DNA from: Pseudomonadota bacterium
GTDB lineage: Bacteria; Pseudomonadota; Alphaproteobacteria; Rhizobiales; Hyphomicrobiaceae
Direction of reading: 5' to 3'
Assembly: GCA_023412805.1 (NCBI GenBank)
Contig: JAEZRM010000064.1
Location: 483,362 to 547,361 of the forward strand
DNA: 64,000 nt
Of this stretch, positions 1 to 8,733 are shown piece after piece; the stretch's first letter is position 1, and every line of letters starts with the position of its first letter. The position numbers were made by a program, and so were the translations under genes. The notes below the pieces were generated by a model. That model saw only the letters and a program-made list of their open reading frames with translations. It was not told where the DNA came from and did not search any database.

Positions 1-1
1 C

Positions 2-397
2 GATGCGATCGAGCGCAGTTGCCACGAGTTCGCAGGGCTGCTCGACGTGCAGTTGGAGTTTCGTCAGTCGAACCACGAAGGGGTGATCGTGGACCTCATC
101 CAGGCGGCGCGTGAACGTGCGGATGCGATCATCATCAACCCGGCAGGGCTGTCGTTCACGTCGATCCCGATCATCGATGCCATCAAGATTTTCGAGGGGC
201 CGGTCATCGAGCTGCACATTTCGAATATTCACGCGCGCGATGAGCTCCATCGGCACTCCAAAGTCTCGGGCTCGGTCAAAGCCGTCATCTGCGGGCTCGG
301 GCCGTACGGCTACATCGTGGCAATGCAGGCAGCGGTGCAATCATTGGGACGCATTCCGGATGCATTCTCCGCACCTGTAAGAATTGGACCCGTGTAA
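2..397 (+). CDS. Type II 3-dehydroquinate dehydratase family protein (AroQ-like), 5' end outside window
   Basis: The reading frame is open from the window edge, so the N-terminus with the usual catalytic Tyr/Arg loop is missing. Family motifs are visible: RQSNHEG, the IINP loop, and ELHISNIHARDELHRHS followed by GLGPYGY. The family dehydrates 3-dehydroquinate to 3-dehydroshikimate in the shikimate pathway or in quinate catabolism. Two substrate-contacting positions differ from the canonical enzyme. The loop reads NPAGLSFTS, where NxGxxTHTS is usual (His replaced by Phe), and the Arg before RHS is His. The catalytic His of ELHIS is kept. It lies 38 bp upstream of a MetX-like hydrolase and is probably co-transcribed with it. 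A diverged paralogue with another substrate is possible. Confidence 0.8.
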   Translation, partial: DAIERSCHEFAGLLDVQLEFRQSNHEGVIVDLIQAARERADAIIINPAGLSFTSIPIIDAIKIFEGPVIELHISNIHARDELHRHSKVSGSVKAVICGLGPYGYIVAMQAAVQSLGRIPDAFSAPVRIGPV

Positions 398-435
398 GGT
401 GGCATTCAGATAGTCCTGGGTGAGGGGGATTACAC

Positions 436-1449
436 GTGGCAGACCATGAGACATTCGAGCTTGGATCTCTGGCGCTGCAGCGCGGGGTGACGCTGCCGAA
501 GGCCCATCTCGCGTACAAGACTTATGGCCAGCTCGCGGCGGACAAGTCGAATGTCATTCTCTACCCGACATCCTACGCGGCGCATCACACCGACATCGAC
601 TGGCTGATCGGGCGGGATCGCGTTCTCGATCCCGAACGCTATTTCATCGTCATTCCCAATCAGCTCGGCAACGGGCTCTCGTCCTCGCCGAGCAATCTCG
701 CGGAGCCGTTCGGCGCCGGGCGCAATCCTGTGTTCACGCACTGGGACAATGTGCACGCGCAGGAGCGGCTGCTGCGCGAGCGCTTCGGCATCACGAAGCT
801 GGCACTCGCTTATGGCTGGTCGATGGGCGGCCAGCAGGCACTGCACTGGGGCGCAATCTTTCCCGAGCGTGTGGAGCGCATCTGCGCCGTTTGCACGTCG
901 GCGCGCACGAGCCCGCACAACAAGGTGTTTCTGGAAGGAATCCGCGCCATTCTCAAAAGCGATGCGGGCTATCGGGACGGTCGATTCGTTGCGCGGCCGG
1001 TCGAGGCGCTGCGCGCATTCTCGCGCGTCTATGCCGGCTGGGCAATGAGCCAGGCCTTCTACCGCGAGAAACTCTGGTCGACGGTCGGCTTCACGTCGCT
1101 CGAGGACTATCTGGTGCGTGCATGGGAGGGGAACTATCTGCGCCGCGCCGCCGAGGATCTGCTCTCGATGATCGAGACCTGGTACCACTCGGACATCTCC
1201 GACAACGCGATTTACGGCGGTGATCTGGAGGCCGCACTCGGCGCCATCAGGGCGCGTGCGATTATCATGCCGTCGACGACAGACCTCTATTTTACGGTCG
1301 CCGATGGGGACGCGGAGACACGGCTCATGCCCAATGCCGAGTTCCGGCCGATCGAGTCCATTTGGGGCCACCGTGCCGGCAATCCCGTGCAGTGTGCGGA
1401 GGACGAGGCGGTCTTGCGACGCGCCGTGCAGGATTTGCTCGCACATTGA
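436..1449 (+). CDS. Alpha/beta fold hydrolase, homoserine O-acetyltransferase (MetX)-like
   Basis: This 337-residue protein has the alpha/beta-hydrolase layout of the MetX family. It has an N-terminal HLAYKTYGQL strand region, the nucleophile elbow GWSMGG near residue 130, and a late GH motif (IWGHRAG) that probably supplies the catalytic His. A GTG start is chosen because GAGGGGG sits just upstream at 422-428. MetX proteins acylate homoserine, but MetX-like hydrolases often occur outside methionine genes. No methionine gene is nearby, and the upstream partner is a diverged AroQ-like protein. The acyl acceptor is therefore unknown; only the fold and the active serine are secure. Confidence 0.8.
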   Translation: MADHETFELGSLALQRGVTLPKAHLAYKTYGQLAADKSNVILYPTSYAAHHTDIDWLIGRDRVLDPERYFIVIPNQLGNGLSSSPSNLAEPFGAGRNPVFTHWDNVHAQERLLRERFGITKLALAYGWSMGGQQALHWGAIFPERVERICAVCTSARTSPHNKVFLEGIRAILKSDAGYRDGRFVARPVEALRAFSRVYAGWAMSQAFYREKLWSTVGFTSLEDYLVRAWEGNYLRRAAEDLLSMIETWYHSDISDNAIYGGDLEAALGAIRARAIIMPSTTDLYFTVADGDAETRLMPNAEFRPIESIWGHRAGNPVQCAEDEAVLRRAVQDLLAH

Positions 1450-1753
1450 CGCAAGCTCTCACAGCAGTGAACATGGTGGCCCTGGCCGTAGAGGTGTTCG
1501 CCAGTCGTGCTCCGTCGGCTGCCGGATTTGGCCGCAATTCCTGGCTATCGAGCTTTGCGAACGATGCGAAAGGTGAAGACTCACCAAGAATTTACCTGCC
1601 CATCCCATTGCCCGTCGCCTGCCACCGATAGTCTAATCCGCACCGAACCCGTCCTCCCGCGGGGGCGTTAACCGAAATGAAGCTCGCAATCCGATGGTGA
1701 GACGGCAGCCTGCCGGTCGAACCTGACAACCACGACACAGAACGAGGAAATCC
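1450..1753. other. Noncoding gap, no recognised feature
   Basis: These 304 bases separate the MetX-like gene from the exported methyltransferase gene. I see no ORF with a ribosome binding site, no tRNA and no convincing terminator. The promoter of the methyltransferase gene presumably lies near the 3' end, but no clear -35/-10 pair stands out. Confidence 0.4.
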
Positions 1754-2632
1754 ATGGATAGAGTTCCGACGCGTGCGTCGACGACGGCGTCTCGAGTGCT
1801 GCCGGCAAGCGCTGGGTGGTCGGGCAGGGCCCGCGCAGGCTTGGCAATGTTCGCGGGCGTCTTGCTGGTCGCGACGGCGCTTTCATCCGCCGCGCAGGAG
1901 CAGGGCCAGAAGCCCTATGAGCCGCAGGTCGGGCAGGCAGGCAAGGACGTCGTGTGGGTGCCGACGCCCCAGAGCCTCGTCGACAAGATGCTCGAGATCG
2001 CGAAGGCGACGCCCAAGGACTACCTGATCGATCTTGGCTCGGGCGATGGCCGCACAGTGATCACCGCAGCGAAGAAGGGGCTCACGGCTCACGGCATCGA
2101 ATACAACCCGCAGATGGTCGAAGTGGCGCAGAAGGCCGCCAAGGAGGCCGGCGTTTCGGACAAGGCCACCTTCGAAAAGGCCGATATCTTCGAGAGCGAT
2201 TTCTCGAAGGCGCAGATCATCACGATGTTCCTGCTGCCCTGGATCAACGAGAAGCTGTCACCGAAGCTTCTCGAGTTGCCCGCCGGCACGCGTCTCGTGT
2301 CGAACACATTCCAGATGGGCGACTGGCAGGCCGATGAGACGGCCACCGTCACCGAGGACTGCACGAACTACTGCAAGGCACTGCTGTGGATCGTGCCGGC
2401 CAAGGCGGGCGGCACGTGGCAGCTCGGCGAAGCGGAGCTGAAGCTCGAGCAGAAGTATCAGATGCTGACCGGTACGCTCGGCCCCACCGAGATCAAGGAC
2501 GGGCGCCTGCTCGGCACTCAGGTCAGCTTCTCGGTTGGCGATGCCAAGTACACGGGCACGGTCGACGGCAAGAGCATGACGGGCACCGTCAGCGGCGGCC
2601 GCAATGGTAACTGGTCGGCGACCATGAAGTAG
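1754..2632 (+). CDS. Exported SAM-dependent methyltransferase with C-terminal beta-rich domain
   Basis: The 292-residue product has an N-terminal hydrophobic segment (residues 29-47, ending SSAAQ) that looks like a signal peptide or anchor. A class I methyltransferase core follows, with motif I LIDLGSGDGR at residues 91-100 and an acidic residue after the second strand (HGIEYN). The segment before motif I reads VPTPQSLVDKML, a pattern I associate with small bacterial relatives of FAM173-type lysine methyltransferases. About 80 residues at the C-terminus are Gly/Thr-rich and look beta-structured. The start has a good site (GAGGAAATCC before ATG). Export of a SAM-dependent enzyme is odd because SAM is cytoplasmic; membrane anchoring with the domain inside is an alternative. 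Confidence 0.75.
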   Translation: MDRVPTRASTTASRVLPASAGWSGRARAGLAMFAGVLLVATALSSAAQEQGQKPYEPQVGQAGKDVVWVPTPQSLVDKMLEIAKATPKDYLIDLGSGDGRTVITAAKKGLTAHGIEYNPQMVEVAQKAAKEAGVSDKATFEKADIFESDFSKAQIITMFLLPWINEKLSPKLLELPAGTRLVSNTFQMGDWQADETATVTEDCTNYCKALLWIVPAKAGGTWQLGEAELKLEQKYQMLTGTLGPTEIKDGRLLGTQVSFSVGDAKYTGTVDGKSMTGTVSGGRNGNWSATMK

Positions 2633-2666
2633 GCGCCAAGCGCGAACTGCCTGAAAGATCAATCGG

Positions 2667-2693
2667 AGGGCCGGTGCGCGAGCGCCGGCCCTT
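2667..2693 (+). terminator. Rho-independent terminator after the methyltransferase gene
   Basis: An 8-bp perfect stem AGGGCCGG / CCGGCCCT encloses a 10-nt loop and is followed by TTCT. It sits 34 bp past the methyltransferase stop codon and before the symporter gene. The T-tract is short, so efficiency is uncertain. Confidence 0.6.
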
Positions 2694-2802
2694 CTGCTTG
2701 TGCGCACCTTGATGTGGCCGATCCGAGACCCTTTCATGGGGCTGCGCGTTTAGTCTGATGGGGCGCAAAAGGCGCCGGGGGAATAGACGAGGGCGAATTC
2801 AC

Positions 2803-4401
2803 ATGGCGGGCCTCACAAGCACGGAAATCGCGATCATCCTGGCCTATCTCGGGGCCACCTACGCGATTGCGATCGCATACGCGCGCGCTGAAGGCCCCCC
2901 CAAGAACGTCGACGACTACTTTCTCGCCGGTCGTACTCTGCCTTGGTATCTCGTCGGGTTGTCGTTCTATGCAACCAACATGTCCGGCGCGAGCTTCGTC
3001 GGGCTCATGGGGGCCGCTTATGGAAACGGGCTCACGGTCTTCCACTACGAATGGACCGCGGCGCTGGTGCTCGTGGTATTCGCCGCATTCATTCTGCCGG
3101 TGTTCCTGAGAAACCGTCTCGTGACGGTCACCGAGTATCTGGAGCATCGCTTCGATCGCCGCGCGCGCCTCGTCTATTCGGGCTTTACGCTGCTGACAAT
3201 GCTGCTCGTCGATACGGCCGGCGCGCTCTATGCCGGCGCGGTGGTGATGCAGGCGGGCTTCGCGGCCATCGACCTCTGGCTCGCGTGCATCCTGCTGTCG
3301 CTGTTTGCAGGCGTCTACACGATTGTCGGAGGGCTGCGCGCGGTCGTCGTGACCGATACGATACAGGCATCCGTGCTGATCATCGGTGCGGCAGTAGTGG
3401 GATACTTCGCGCTTGCAGCGGTCGGCGGCTGGGAGGCGCTCTTCGAGAAGTCGAGCGAGCGCAATGTCACGCTGTTCCAACCGGCCAATGACAGCTTTCT
3501 GCCGTGGCCGGGCATTCTGGGTGTCGTGATCCTCGGCTTCTACTACTGGACCTTCAATCAGTACTTCGTGCAGCGGGCCTTGGCTGCGCGCTCGCTCGAG
3601 GACGGACGCAAAGGGGCGTTGTTCGGAGGTCTTCTCAAGATCCCCAATCTCTTTCTGATGATCGTTCCGGGAATGGCCGCGGCCGTGCTCTATCCAGCGC
3701 TCGACAGCCCGGACAAGGTATTTCCGACACTCGCCTTCGAGCTTCTGCCGATAGGTTTCCGCGGGATCGTTCTGGCAGCGATGATGGCGGCGATCATGTC
3801 GTCGCTCGACAGTGCGCTCAACGCCGCAGCGTCGCTCGTCACCGTCGATTTCGTCAAGCCGCGATGGCCGGATCTGGGCCAGCGGGCGCTGATCCGGATC
3901 GGTCGCATGGTGACAGCGGTGATCATGGTGCTCGCCGCAATCTATGCGCCGTTGATCGCGAGTTTCGGATCGCTTTTCGAGTATTTCCAGGCGACGCTCG
4001 CCTACCTCGTGCCGCCCGTTGTCGCTGTGTATCTCGGCGGCATCTTCAGCGGGCGGTTCTCACGCGAGAGCGGCTTCTGGGCTCTCATCGTCATGCAGCC
4101 CACGGCTCTCATGCTGTTTCTCGGCAAGGAGATCACGCCGCTGTGGACCTCTCTGGGACTGCCGCCGGTCCACTTTACCTACATGGCGATCGCGCTGCTG
4201 TGCGCGACGCTCAGCCTGATGGCGCTTATGAGTGTGCGGACTGGTGCGGGACGGCCGAAGATCGACGAGGCCATGCTCGCCGGGCTCGGTGATGTCGCTC
4301 CGCATGACGCGGCATCAGGGCTCGGGCTGTGGAGGGACTATCGCGTGCACGGCATGGTGCTGATGGGGACGGTTGGCGTGCTGCTGGCGCTGCTGGCCTG
4401 A
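2803..4401 (+). CDS. Sodium:solute symporter family protein
   Basis: The 532-residue protein is almost entirely made of hydrophobic helices, about 13 in number, typical of the SSS family that couples Na+ influx to uptake of sugars, amino acids or carboxylates. Characteristic stretches are DDYFLAGRTLPWYLVG near residue 35, NMSGASFVGL near 60 and the SSLDSALNAAAS segment in the middle. An in-frame ATG 45 bp further upstream would add an Arg-rich tail not seen in the family. The ATG at 2803, preceded by GACGAGGG, is therefore preferred. The substrate cannot be told from sequence. The gene stands alone between a terminator and convergent spike-protein genes. Confidence 0.88.
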   Translation: MAGLTSTEIAIILAYLGATYAIAIAYARAEGPPKNVDDYFLAGRTLPWYLVGLSFYATNMSGASFVGLMGAAYGNGLTVFHYEWTAALVLVVFAAFILPVFLRNRLVTVTEYLEHRFDRRARLVYSGFTLLTMLLVDTAGALYAGAVVMQAGFAAIDLWLACILLSLFAGVYTIVGGLRAVVVTDTIQASVLIIGAAVVGYFALAAVGGWEALFEKSSERNVTLFQPANDSFLPWPGILGVVILGFYYWTFNQYFVQRALAARSLEDGRKGALFGGLLKIPNLFLMIVPGMAAAVLYPALDSPDKVFPTLAFELLPIGFRGIVLAAMMAAIMSSLDSALNAAASLVTVDFVKPRWPDLGQRALIRIGRMVTAVIMVLAAIYAPLIASFGSLFEYFQATLAYLVPPVVAVYLGGIFSGRFSRESGFWALIVMQPTALMLFLGKEITPLWTSLGLPPVHFTYMAIALLCATLSLMALMSVRTGAGRPKIDEAMLAGLGDVAPHDAASGLGLWRDYRVHGMVLMGTVGVLLALLA

Positions 4402-4442
4402 GGGATGACTACGCGCAGGGCTGGAACTGGCAGCATGTCGTC

Positions 4443-5540
4443 TCACCATAGCGAGTAGCGACCGTTGATCAGAGCGCGCAGAGCGTTCCGCTCGCCCGTC
4501 GTGAGCGGATCGGTGAAAATCATGCAGCGTGCATCGAGCGGGCAAAAATCGGAAACAGATCCATTGTTGCTCGTAGCGCCCACGTAGAAGTCGCCAGAAT
4601 TTGTTGCATTCAGAGCCGTGAAGCTGTTGTCGGTCCCCACGACGTCGCCATTCTCGGACAAAGTCGCGACGGTTGCCGTCTTTGAGGCCTCGTACAGCGC
4701 CGACGGGAGCGCACCCGAGCCGGATTTTGCGACCGTCAGATTGCCGTTGTTCGCGAACATGGTGATCGTTTGACCAGCCACACTGTTTTTCGACAGCCCC
4801 ATCCCGTTGAGGTTGTCGTAATCGCGGATCGGTGATGCCTGGGTCATGCTCCAGATGCGAGCATACTGTACGCTATTGCTCGCATATCCGACGACGTTGA
4901 AGGTCTCCATCGCCGTGATGGGGAACGCCGGCGTGGCGACGGACAGATAGTCGTTCACGCCATCGAAAAGCACGCGCGCCGATCCGGTGCGATATGCCGG
5001 CTTGTTTCCGCCGGTCGCCTGCAGCAAATGAAGGCCGTTGCCGCTCAGATCATTGACGCGTCCGACGGGATCGGTGTCGGCTGCAACTGGCGTCGTGGCG
5101 CTCGTGTCCTGCCAGAGATGCGAGGGCTCGTCGTAGAGCCAGAACGCGCGGCACTTCGCGCCGAGCAAGGCGACAACCTGCTCCTCGAATGTGGCTGCTG
5201 TGTTTCCTTCGGGCGTGACCTGTTTCGTATCGCTGGCCGCGCCCGGTCCGGCGCTGTTTACCGCTCGCAATTCGACATCATACGGTTGATCGTTCGTCAG
5301 GCTCGTGATGGTGAAGTTTCCAGTGCCGCCGGACGGCGTCCACGTGCCGCCGTCGAGCCGGTATTCAACATCCGTGATCGTGTCGCCACCATCATCCGGA
5401 AGCACATGGATCGAGACATGGGCTTCCTCGTCACCGGGAGCCAGCGACCAGTCGCCGGTATCGAAGGCCGCCGGCGCCGAAGGAGCGGGAGCGGCGAGAG
5501 AGGGGCGGAGCAGGCCAACCCTGTGCAGCATCAGGCTCAT
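4443..5540 (-). CDS. Phage/GTA-type spike protein with fibronectin III and LamG-like domains
   Basis: The protein has 365 residues. Residues about 20-110 form a fibronectin type III-like domain (ITDVEYRLDGGTW, then YDVELRAVNSAG). Residues about 140-365 resemble a concanavalin/LamG-like lectin fold (VNDLSGNGLHL, LFDGVNDYLSV and a C-terminal NGRYSLW). Such combinations are common in phage fibres and in surface-binding parts of gene transfer agents. The ATG overlaps the stop codon of the upstream DUF2793 gene (ATGA), so the two are translationally coupled and the start is fixed. A longer in-frame start upstream would lie inside the partner gene. Sugar binding at the recipient surface is an inference. 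Confidence 0.72.
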   Translation of the reverse strand: MSLMLHRVGLLRPSLAAPAPSAPAAFDTGDWSLAPGDEEAHVSIHVLPDDGGDTITDVEYRLDGGTWTPSGGTGNFTITSLTNDQPYDVELRAVNSAGPGAASDTKQVTPEGNTAATFEEQVVALLGAKCRAFWLYDEPSHLWQDTSATTPVAADTDPVGRVNDLSGNGLHLLQATGGNKPAYRTGSARVLFDGVNDYLSVATPAFPITAMETFNVVGYASNSVQYARIWSMTQASPIRDYDNLNGMGLSKNSVAGQTITMFANNGNLTVAKSGSGALPSALYEASKTATVATLSENGDVVGTDNSFTALNATNSGDFYVGATSNNGSVSDFCPLDARCMIFTDPLTTGERNALRALINGRYSLW

Positions 5541-7357
5541 GTGACATCTCCGAGGGCGCCGGAGGCAACCCATGCATCGGTTGCGATCTTCAGCAGCGAG
5601 ACGCCTTGCCAGCGGGAGACGATTGCGCCCGTGCCGGTGGAGATGCCGTTGATCGTCACGCCGGTCGGGGCCGCGATCGATGTCACGCCAGAGCCGACCT
5701 GTACGATGTTGATGATCGTGCCGACAGGAAAGGCGGCCGTGCTATTCGCAGGGAGGATGAGCGTGTTCGCGCTCCCGTTGTCCATGGTGACGACGCGGCC
5801 CTTGTCGGAGAGGACAAGCGTGTACGACGTGCCGGTCTGAGCGTTGACGCCGGGCTCTTGAAGCGCGAGGTCGCGGCCTTCGATATTGAGAATGCCGGCT
5901 GCGGTGCGACCGAGCGTCGTATCCGATGTGTGGCCGATGTTGAGGGCAGCGAATTGCGGCGAGGCAGCGGAGGTGAGGCCAGCGATATCGCTCTGCGCGA
6001 TCGCCAGCAGAGAACGCATGGCCGCGAAGTCTGCTGCAGCAACAAGGCTCGAGCCGTCGGCGCTCAAGCCGAGACCTGCAGTTCGCATCAGAGCCTGCGT
6101 CGTCTGGGCAAGCAGCACCCGCGCGACACTGGTGATGGCCGCGTCCGCAACATCTCCGGACAGAAGCCAGGCATCGGTTGAGATCTTGACCAGCGCCACG
6201 CCCTGATAGCGGCTGCCGATGCTGCCCTCGCCGCCTGACATGCCATTGAGGGAGACGCCCGTCGCGCCGGCGATCGTCGTTACGCCTGCTCCGATCTGCA
6301 TGACGCTGATGACCGTGCCGACCGGGAAGGCGACGATCGCGTTCGTCGGGATCGTCAGCGCGTTGGCGGCATCATTGGTCATAACGATGAGGCGGCCGCG
6401 ATCGGCGAGCGTCAGTGTGTAGCTCGTGCCGCCTTGCGTATTGATGCTGGGCTCGAGTGCGGCTTTGTCATCGAGAGCGGCTTGTAGACCCGTGATGGTG
6501 TCGACAGCCTGCTCGCCCGTGTGGTTGGTGCGCGCGAAGGCGTCACCTTCGATCTCCTGCGGATCGTACATGCTCACCAGCATGTCACCGCTGCCGGAAG
6601 GTGTGGACCACGCGACATCGCCATCATCGTTCGATGCTTTGGCAAGAACCTGGCCCGTCGTGCCGCCGATCGGCAGACCGGGGTTCTCTATGTCGACGCC
6701 GGAAGGGAAGGAAACCTCGCCCGTATCCTTGTCGATGAGAATGGCTTCGTGCCAGGCGCTGCCGTCGGGGCTCACCTTGAAATGGAAATCATCATCGCCG
6801 GTGGTGCCGATCTCCGCGCGGCCGTCATAGTCCGTCTGGAAGAGGAAGGAAGCGGTATCGGCATCGTCGAACTTGTTGATCTTGAGTTGATGGCCGGCGC
6901 CGGCATGATTGAATAGCGAGGCAGGCGAGGAAACAGCGAGGCGGTTCGTCTCGTCGGCCGTGGCGTTGATGCCGACGCTGTCGAAAATCGCGTCGCCGCC
7001 ATCGCCCCCACCATTGCCGCCGCCTGTCACGACCCAGGCGTCGCCGTTCCATGTTCTGAGAGCATTTTCCTCGATGATCCAGGCTCGCCAGCCAGTGCGT
7101 GGTGCAAAGTAGGCCCAGCCACCGTCCTGAAAGGCAGCGACCTCGAGATCATGACCCGACCATGCGCCTGTACCGCCTGCGCCGACGATATGGCGATCGC
7201 CTTCGCCTGGAGATGCCGGTGGTGTCGTGCGGTCACGATCGATGACGGCGAGATGCACGAGTGCGTCGAGAGCGCGGATGGCCTCGTTGTGCGTGACGTG
7301 CTTCTGGGCCTGTGCCGCCATGATGTAGGGAAGGCCGAGGTTGGGAGTATCCGCCAT
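5537..7357 (-). CDS. DUF2793 domain protein, probable phage/GTA spike or fibre
   Basis: The protein has 606 residues. Residues 1-110 (MADTPNLGLPYIMAAQAQKH, later GWAYFAPRTGWRAWI and WNGDAWV) match DUF2793. That domain is known from alphaproteobacterial phage structural proteins and GTA head-spike proteins. Two related modules of about 100 residues follow at about 302-402 and 501-600. Each has GTSYTL, a GR(L/V) turn, FPVGT(V/I)I and a closing W/Y-QGV-K-TDAW motif. Between them lies a fibre-like spacer with repeated Ala-rich turns. The downstream gene overlaps by 4 bp. No capsid, portal or tail genes are nearby. A role in attachment is inferred from the family. Confidence 0.78.
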   Translation of the reverse strand: MADTPNLGLPYIMAAQAQKHVTHNEAIRALDALVHLAVIDRDRTTPPASPGEGDRHIVGAGGTGAWSGHDLEVAAFQDGGWAYFAPRTGWRAWIIEENALRTWNGDAWVVTGGGNGGGDGGDAIFDSVGINATADETNRLAVSSPASLFNHAGAGHQLKINKFDDADTASFLFQTDYDGRAEIGTTGDDDFHFKVSPDGSAWHEAILIDKDTGEVSFPSGVDIENPGLPIGGTTGQVLAKASNDDGDVAWSTPSGSGDMLVSMYDPQEIEGDAFARTNHTGEQAVDTITGLQAALDDKAALEPSINTQGGTSYTLTLADRGRLIVMTNDAANALTIPTNAIVAFPVGTVISVMQIGAGVTTIAGATGVSLNGMSGGEGSIGSRYQGVALVKISTDAWLLSGDVADAAITSVARVLLAQTTQALMRTAGLGLSADGSSLVAAADFAAMRSLLAIAQSDIAGLTSAASPQFAALNIGHTSDTTLGRTAAGILNIEGRDLALQEPGVNAQTGTSYTLVLSDKGRVVTMDNGSANTLILPANSTAAFPVGTIINIVQVGSGVTSIAAPTGVTINGISTGTGAIVSRWQGVSLLKIATDAWVASGALGDVT

Positions 7358-7478
7358 GTATGCGCTTTCTGGCCAGCAGGTTGCGCCTCAAAATCTAGCC
7401 AGCGTTTGAGTGGCGGGGATAAGGTAGTGACATCAGCGCGGGCGACGTGACGTGGCGCGGACATGGGAGGGCGAGAAA

Positions 7479-8363
7479 ATGGCGTACGCGACCGCTGAAG
7501 ATGGGGTTCGTCTCTACTACGAAGAGACGGGATCGGGGCGGACGATCATTTTCGTCCACGAGTTCGCTGGCGACATGCGGAGCTGGGAACCGCAGATGCG
7601 CCACTTCGGCCGCTCATACCGCTGCATCTCCTACAACGCGCGCGGCTATCCGCCGTCGGACGTGCCGCCGGAGCACACGAGCTACTCGCAGGCCCGCGCG
7701 GTGGATGACATCAAGGCCGTGCTCGATGCAGCATGTGCGGACGACGCGCATGTGATCGGTCTCTCGATGGGTGGCTTCGCGACGCTTCACTTCGGGTTTC
7801 GGCATCCCAAGCGCGCGCGATCGCTCTGTGTCGGTGGCTGTGGTTACGGTGCGGAGCCTGAGCAAAGTGATCGCTTCAAGGATGAGGCGGAGGCGACTGC
7901 GAAAATCCTGCTGAGCGGCAGCATGGATGCCTTTGCCGAAGCGTATGGCCATGGCCCGACGCGCGTGCAGTTCGAGAACAAGAACCCGCGCGGCTTTGCC
8001 GAGTTCAAGCGCATGCTCGCGGAGCATTCCGCGCTCGGTTCCGCCAACACGCAGCTTGGCGTGCAGCGTGCGCGGCCGTCGCTCTACACACTCATCGATG
8101 AAATGAAGAAGCTGAAGGTGCCGACGCTGATCATCACGGGCGACGAGGATTGGCCGACCCTCATGCCGGGCATCCTGATGAAGCGAAACATCCCCTCGTC
8201 GGCATTGGCGGTCATGCCGAATGCCGGCCACGCGATCAATCTCGAGGATCCCGACGTCTACAACCGGATCGTCAGCGACTTTCTCGCAAGCGTCGAGAGC
8301 GGCCGCTGGCCGAACCGCGACCCGCGCGCCATGATCTCTTCGATCACCGGGATGAAGACGTGA
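7479..8363 (+). CDS. Alpha/beta hydrolase
   Basis: The 294-residue protein shows a complete alpha/beta-hydrolase frame. It has the oxyanion region FVHEFAGDMRSW near residue 35, the nucleophile elbow GLSMGG near 97, TGDEDWPT (candidate acid residue) in the C-terminal half, and NAGHAINLEDP with the catalytic His. An earlier in-frame start would add nine residues, but GGAGGG lies 7 nt before the ATG at 7479. The gene is divergent from the spike genes, with a 120-bp shared promoter region. The family includes esterases, haloperoxidase-like enzymes and ring-cleavage hydrolases, so the substrate is not predictable. Confidence 0.82.
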   Translation: MAYATAEDGVRLYYEETGSGRTIIFVHEFAGDMRSWEPQMRHFGRSYRCISYNARGYPPSDVPPEHTSYSQARAVDDIKAVLDAACADDAHVIGLSMGGFATLHFGFRHPKRARSLCVGGCGYGAEPEQSDRFKDEAEATAKILLSGSMDAFAEAYGHGPTRVQFENKNPRGFAEFKRMLAEHSALGSANTQLGVQRARPSLYTLIDEMKKLKVPTLIITGDEDWPTLMPGILMKRNIPSSALAVMPNAGHAINLEDPDVYNRIVSDFLASVESGRWPNRDPRAMISSITGMKT

Positions 8364-8378
8364 GAAATTCGTCCCGCC

Positions 8379-8642
8379 TTATCGTCGGACGAGCTCGCGG
8401 AACTTGCGCCGCTCCCAGTTGACGACGAACTGCGGTTTCGTGGCATAAACCGCGAAGGCATGGGCGGCAATGCCGATGCCCCAGCCAAACCAGACCCACT
8501 GGACCCACCACTCATCGCCCATGTTGGCGTTGAGCGCCGTGAGAATGAGGAGCACGCCCACATACGCGGCGAGGTGGACGTAAAATCCCTCGATCGCGGC
8601 CACGCGCCGGCGTGCGGCCTCGATCTCGTTGTGGTGAACCAT
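8379..8642 (-). CDS. 2TM domain-containing small membrane protein
   Basis: The 87-residue protein has a short charged N-terminus, two hydrophobic helices (about residues 20-38 and 48-66) and a basic C-terminus (WERRKFRELVRR). This fits the 2TM domain family, whose function is unknown; in some bacteria the domain is fused to histidine kinases. GGAGAGAGTT precedes the ATG. The gene ends 15 bp from the stop of the convergent hydrolase gene. Confidence 0.7.
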   Translation of the reverse strand: MVHHNEIEAARRRVAAIEGFYVHLAAYVGVLLILTALNANMGDEWWVQWVWFGWGIGIAAHAFAVYATKPQFVVNWERRKFRELVRR

Positions 8643-8733
8643 AACTCTCTCCCAAAGCGTAGCGTACAGAGCTGCAACGCGGCCCGAACCCTAAACGCAT
8701 ATGGGGGCCCGATTGGTTCCCGGCGATGCGACT

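Noticed and set aside
430..1446. A 338-codon minus-strand ORF opposite the MetX-like gene
   Set aside because: It is the shadow of a clearly recognised alpha/beta hydrolase and is rich in Arg and His as such frames usually are.
4443..7357. A complete prophage
   Set aside because: Only two structural-type genes are present; no integrase, capsid, terminase or attachment site is seen on either side.
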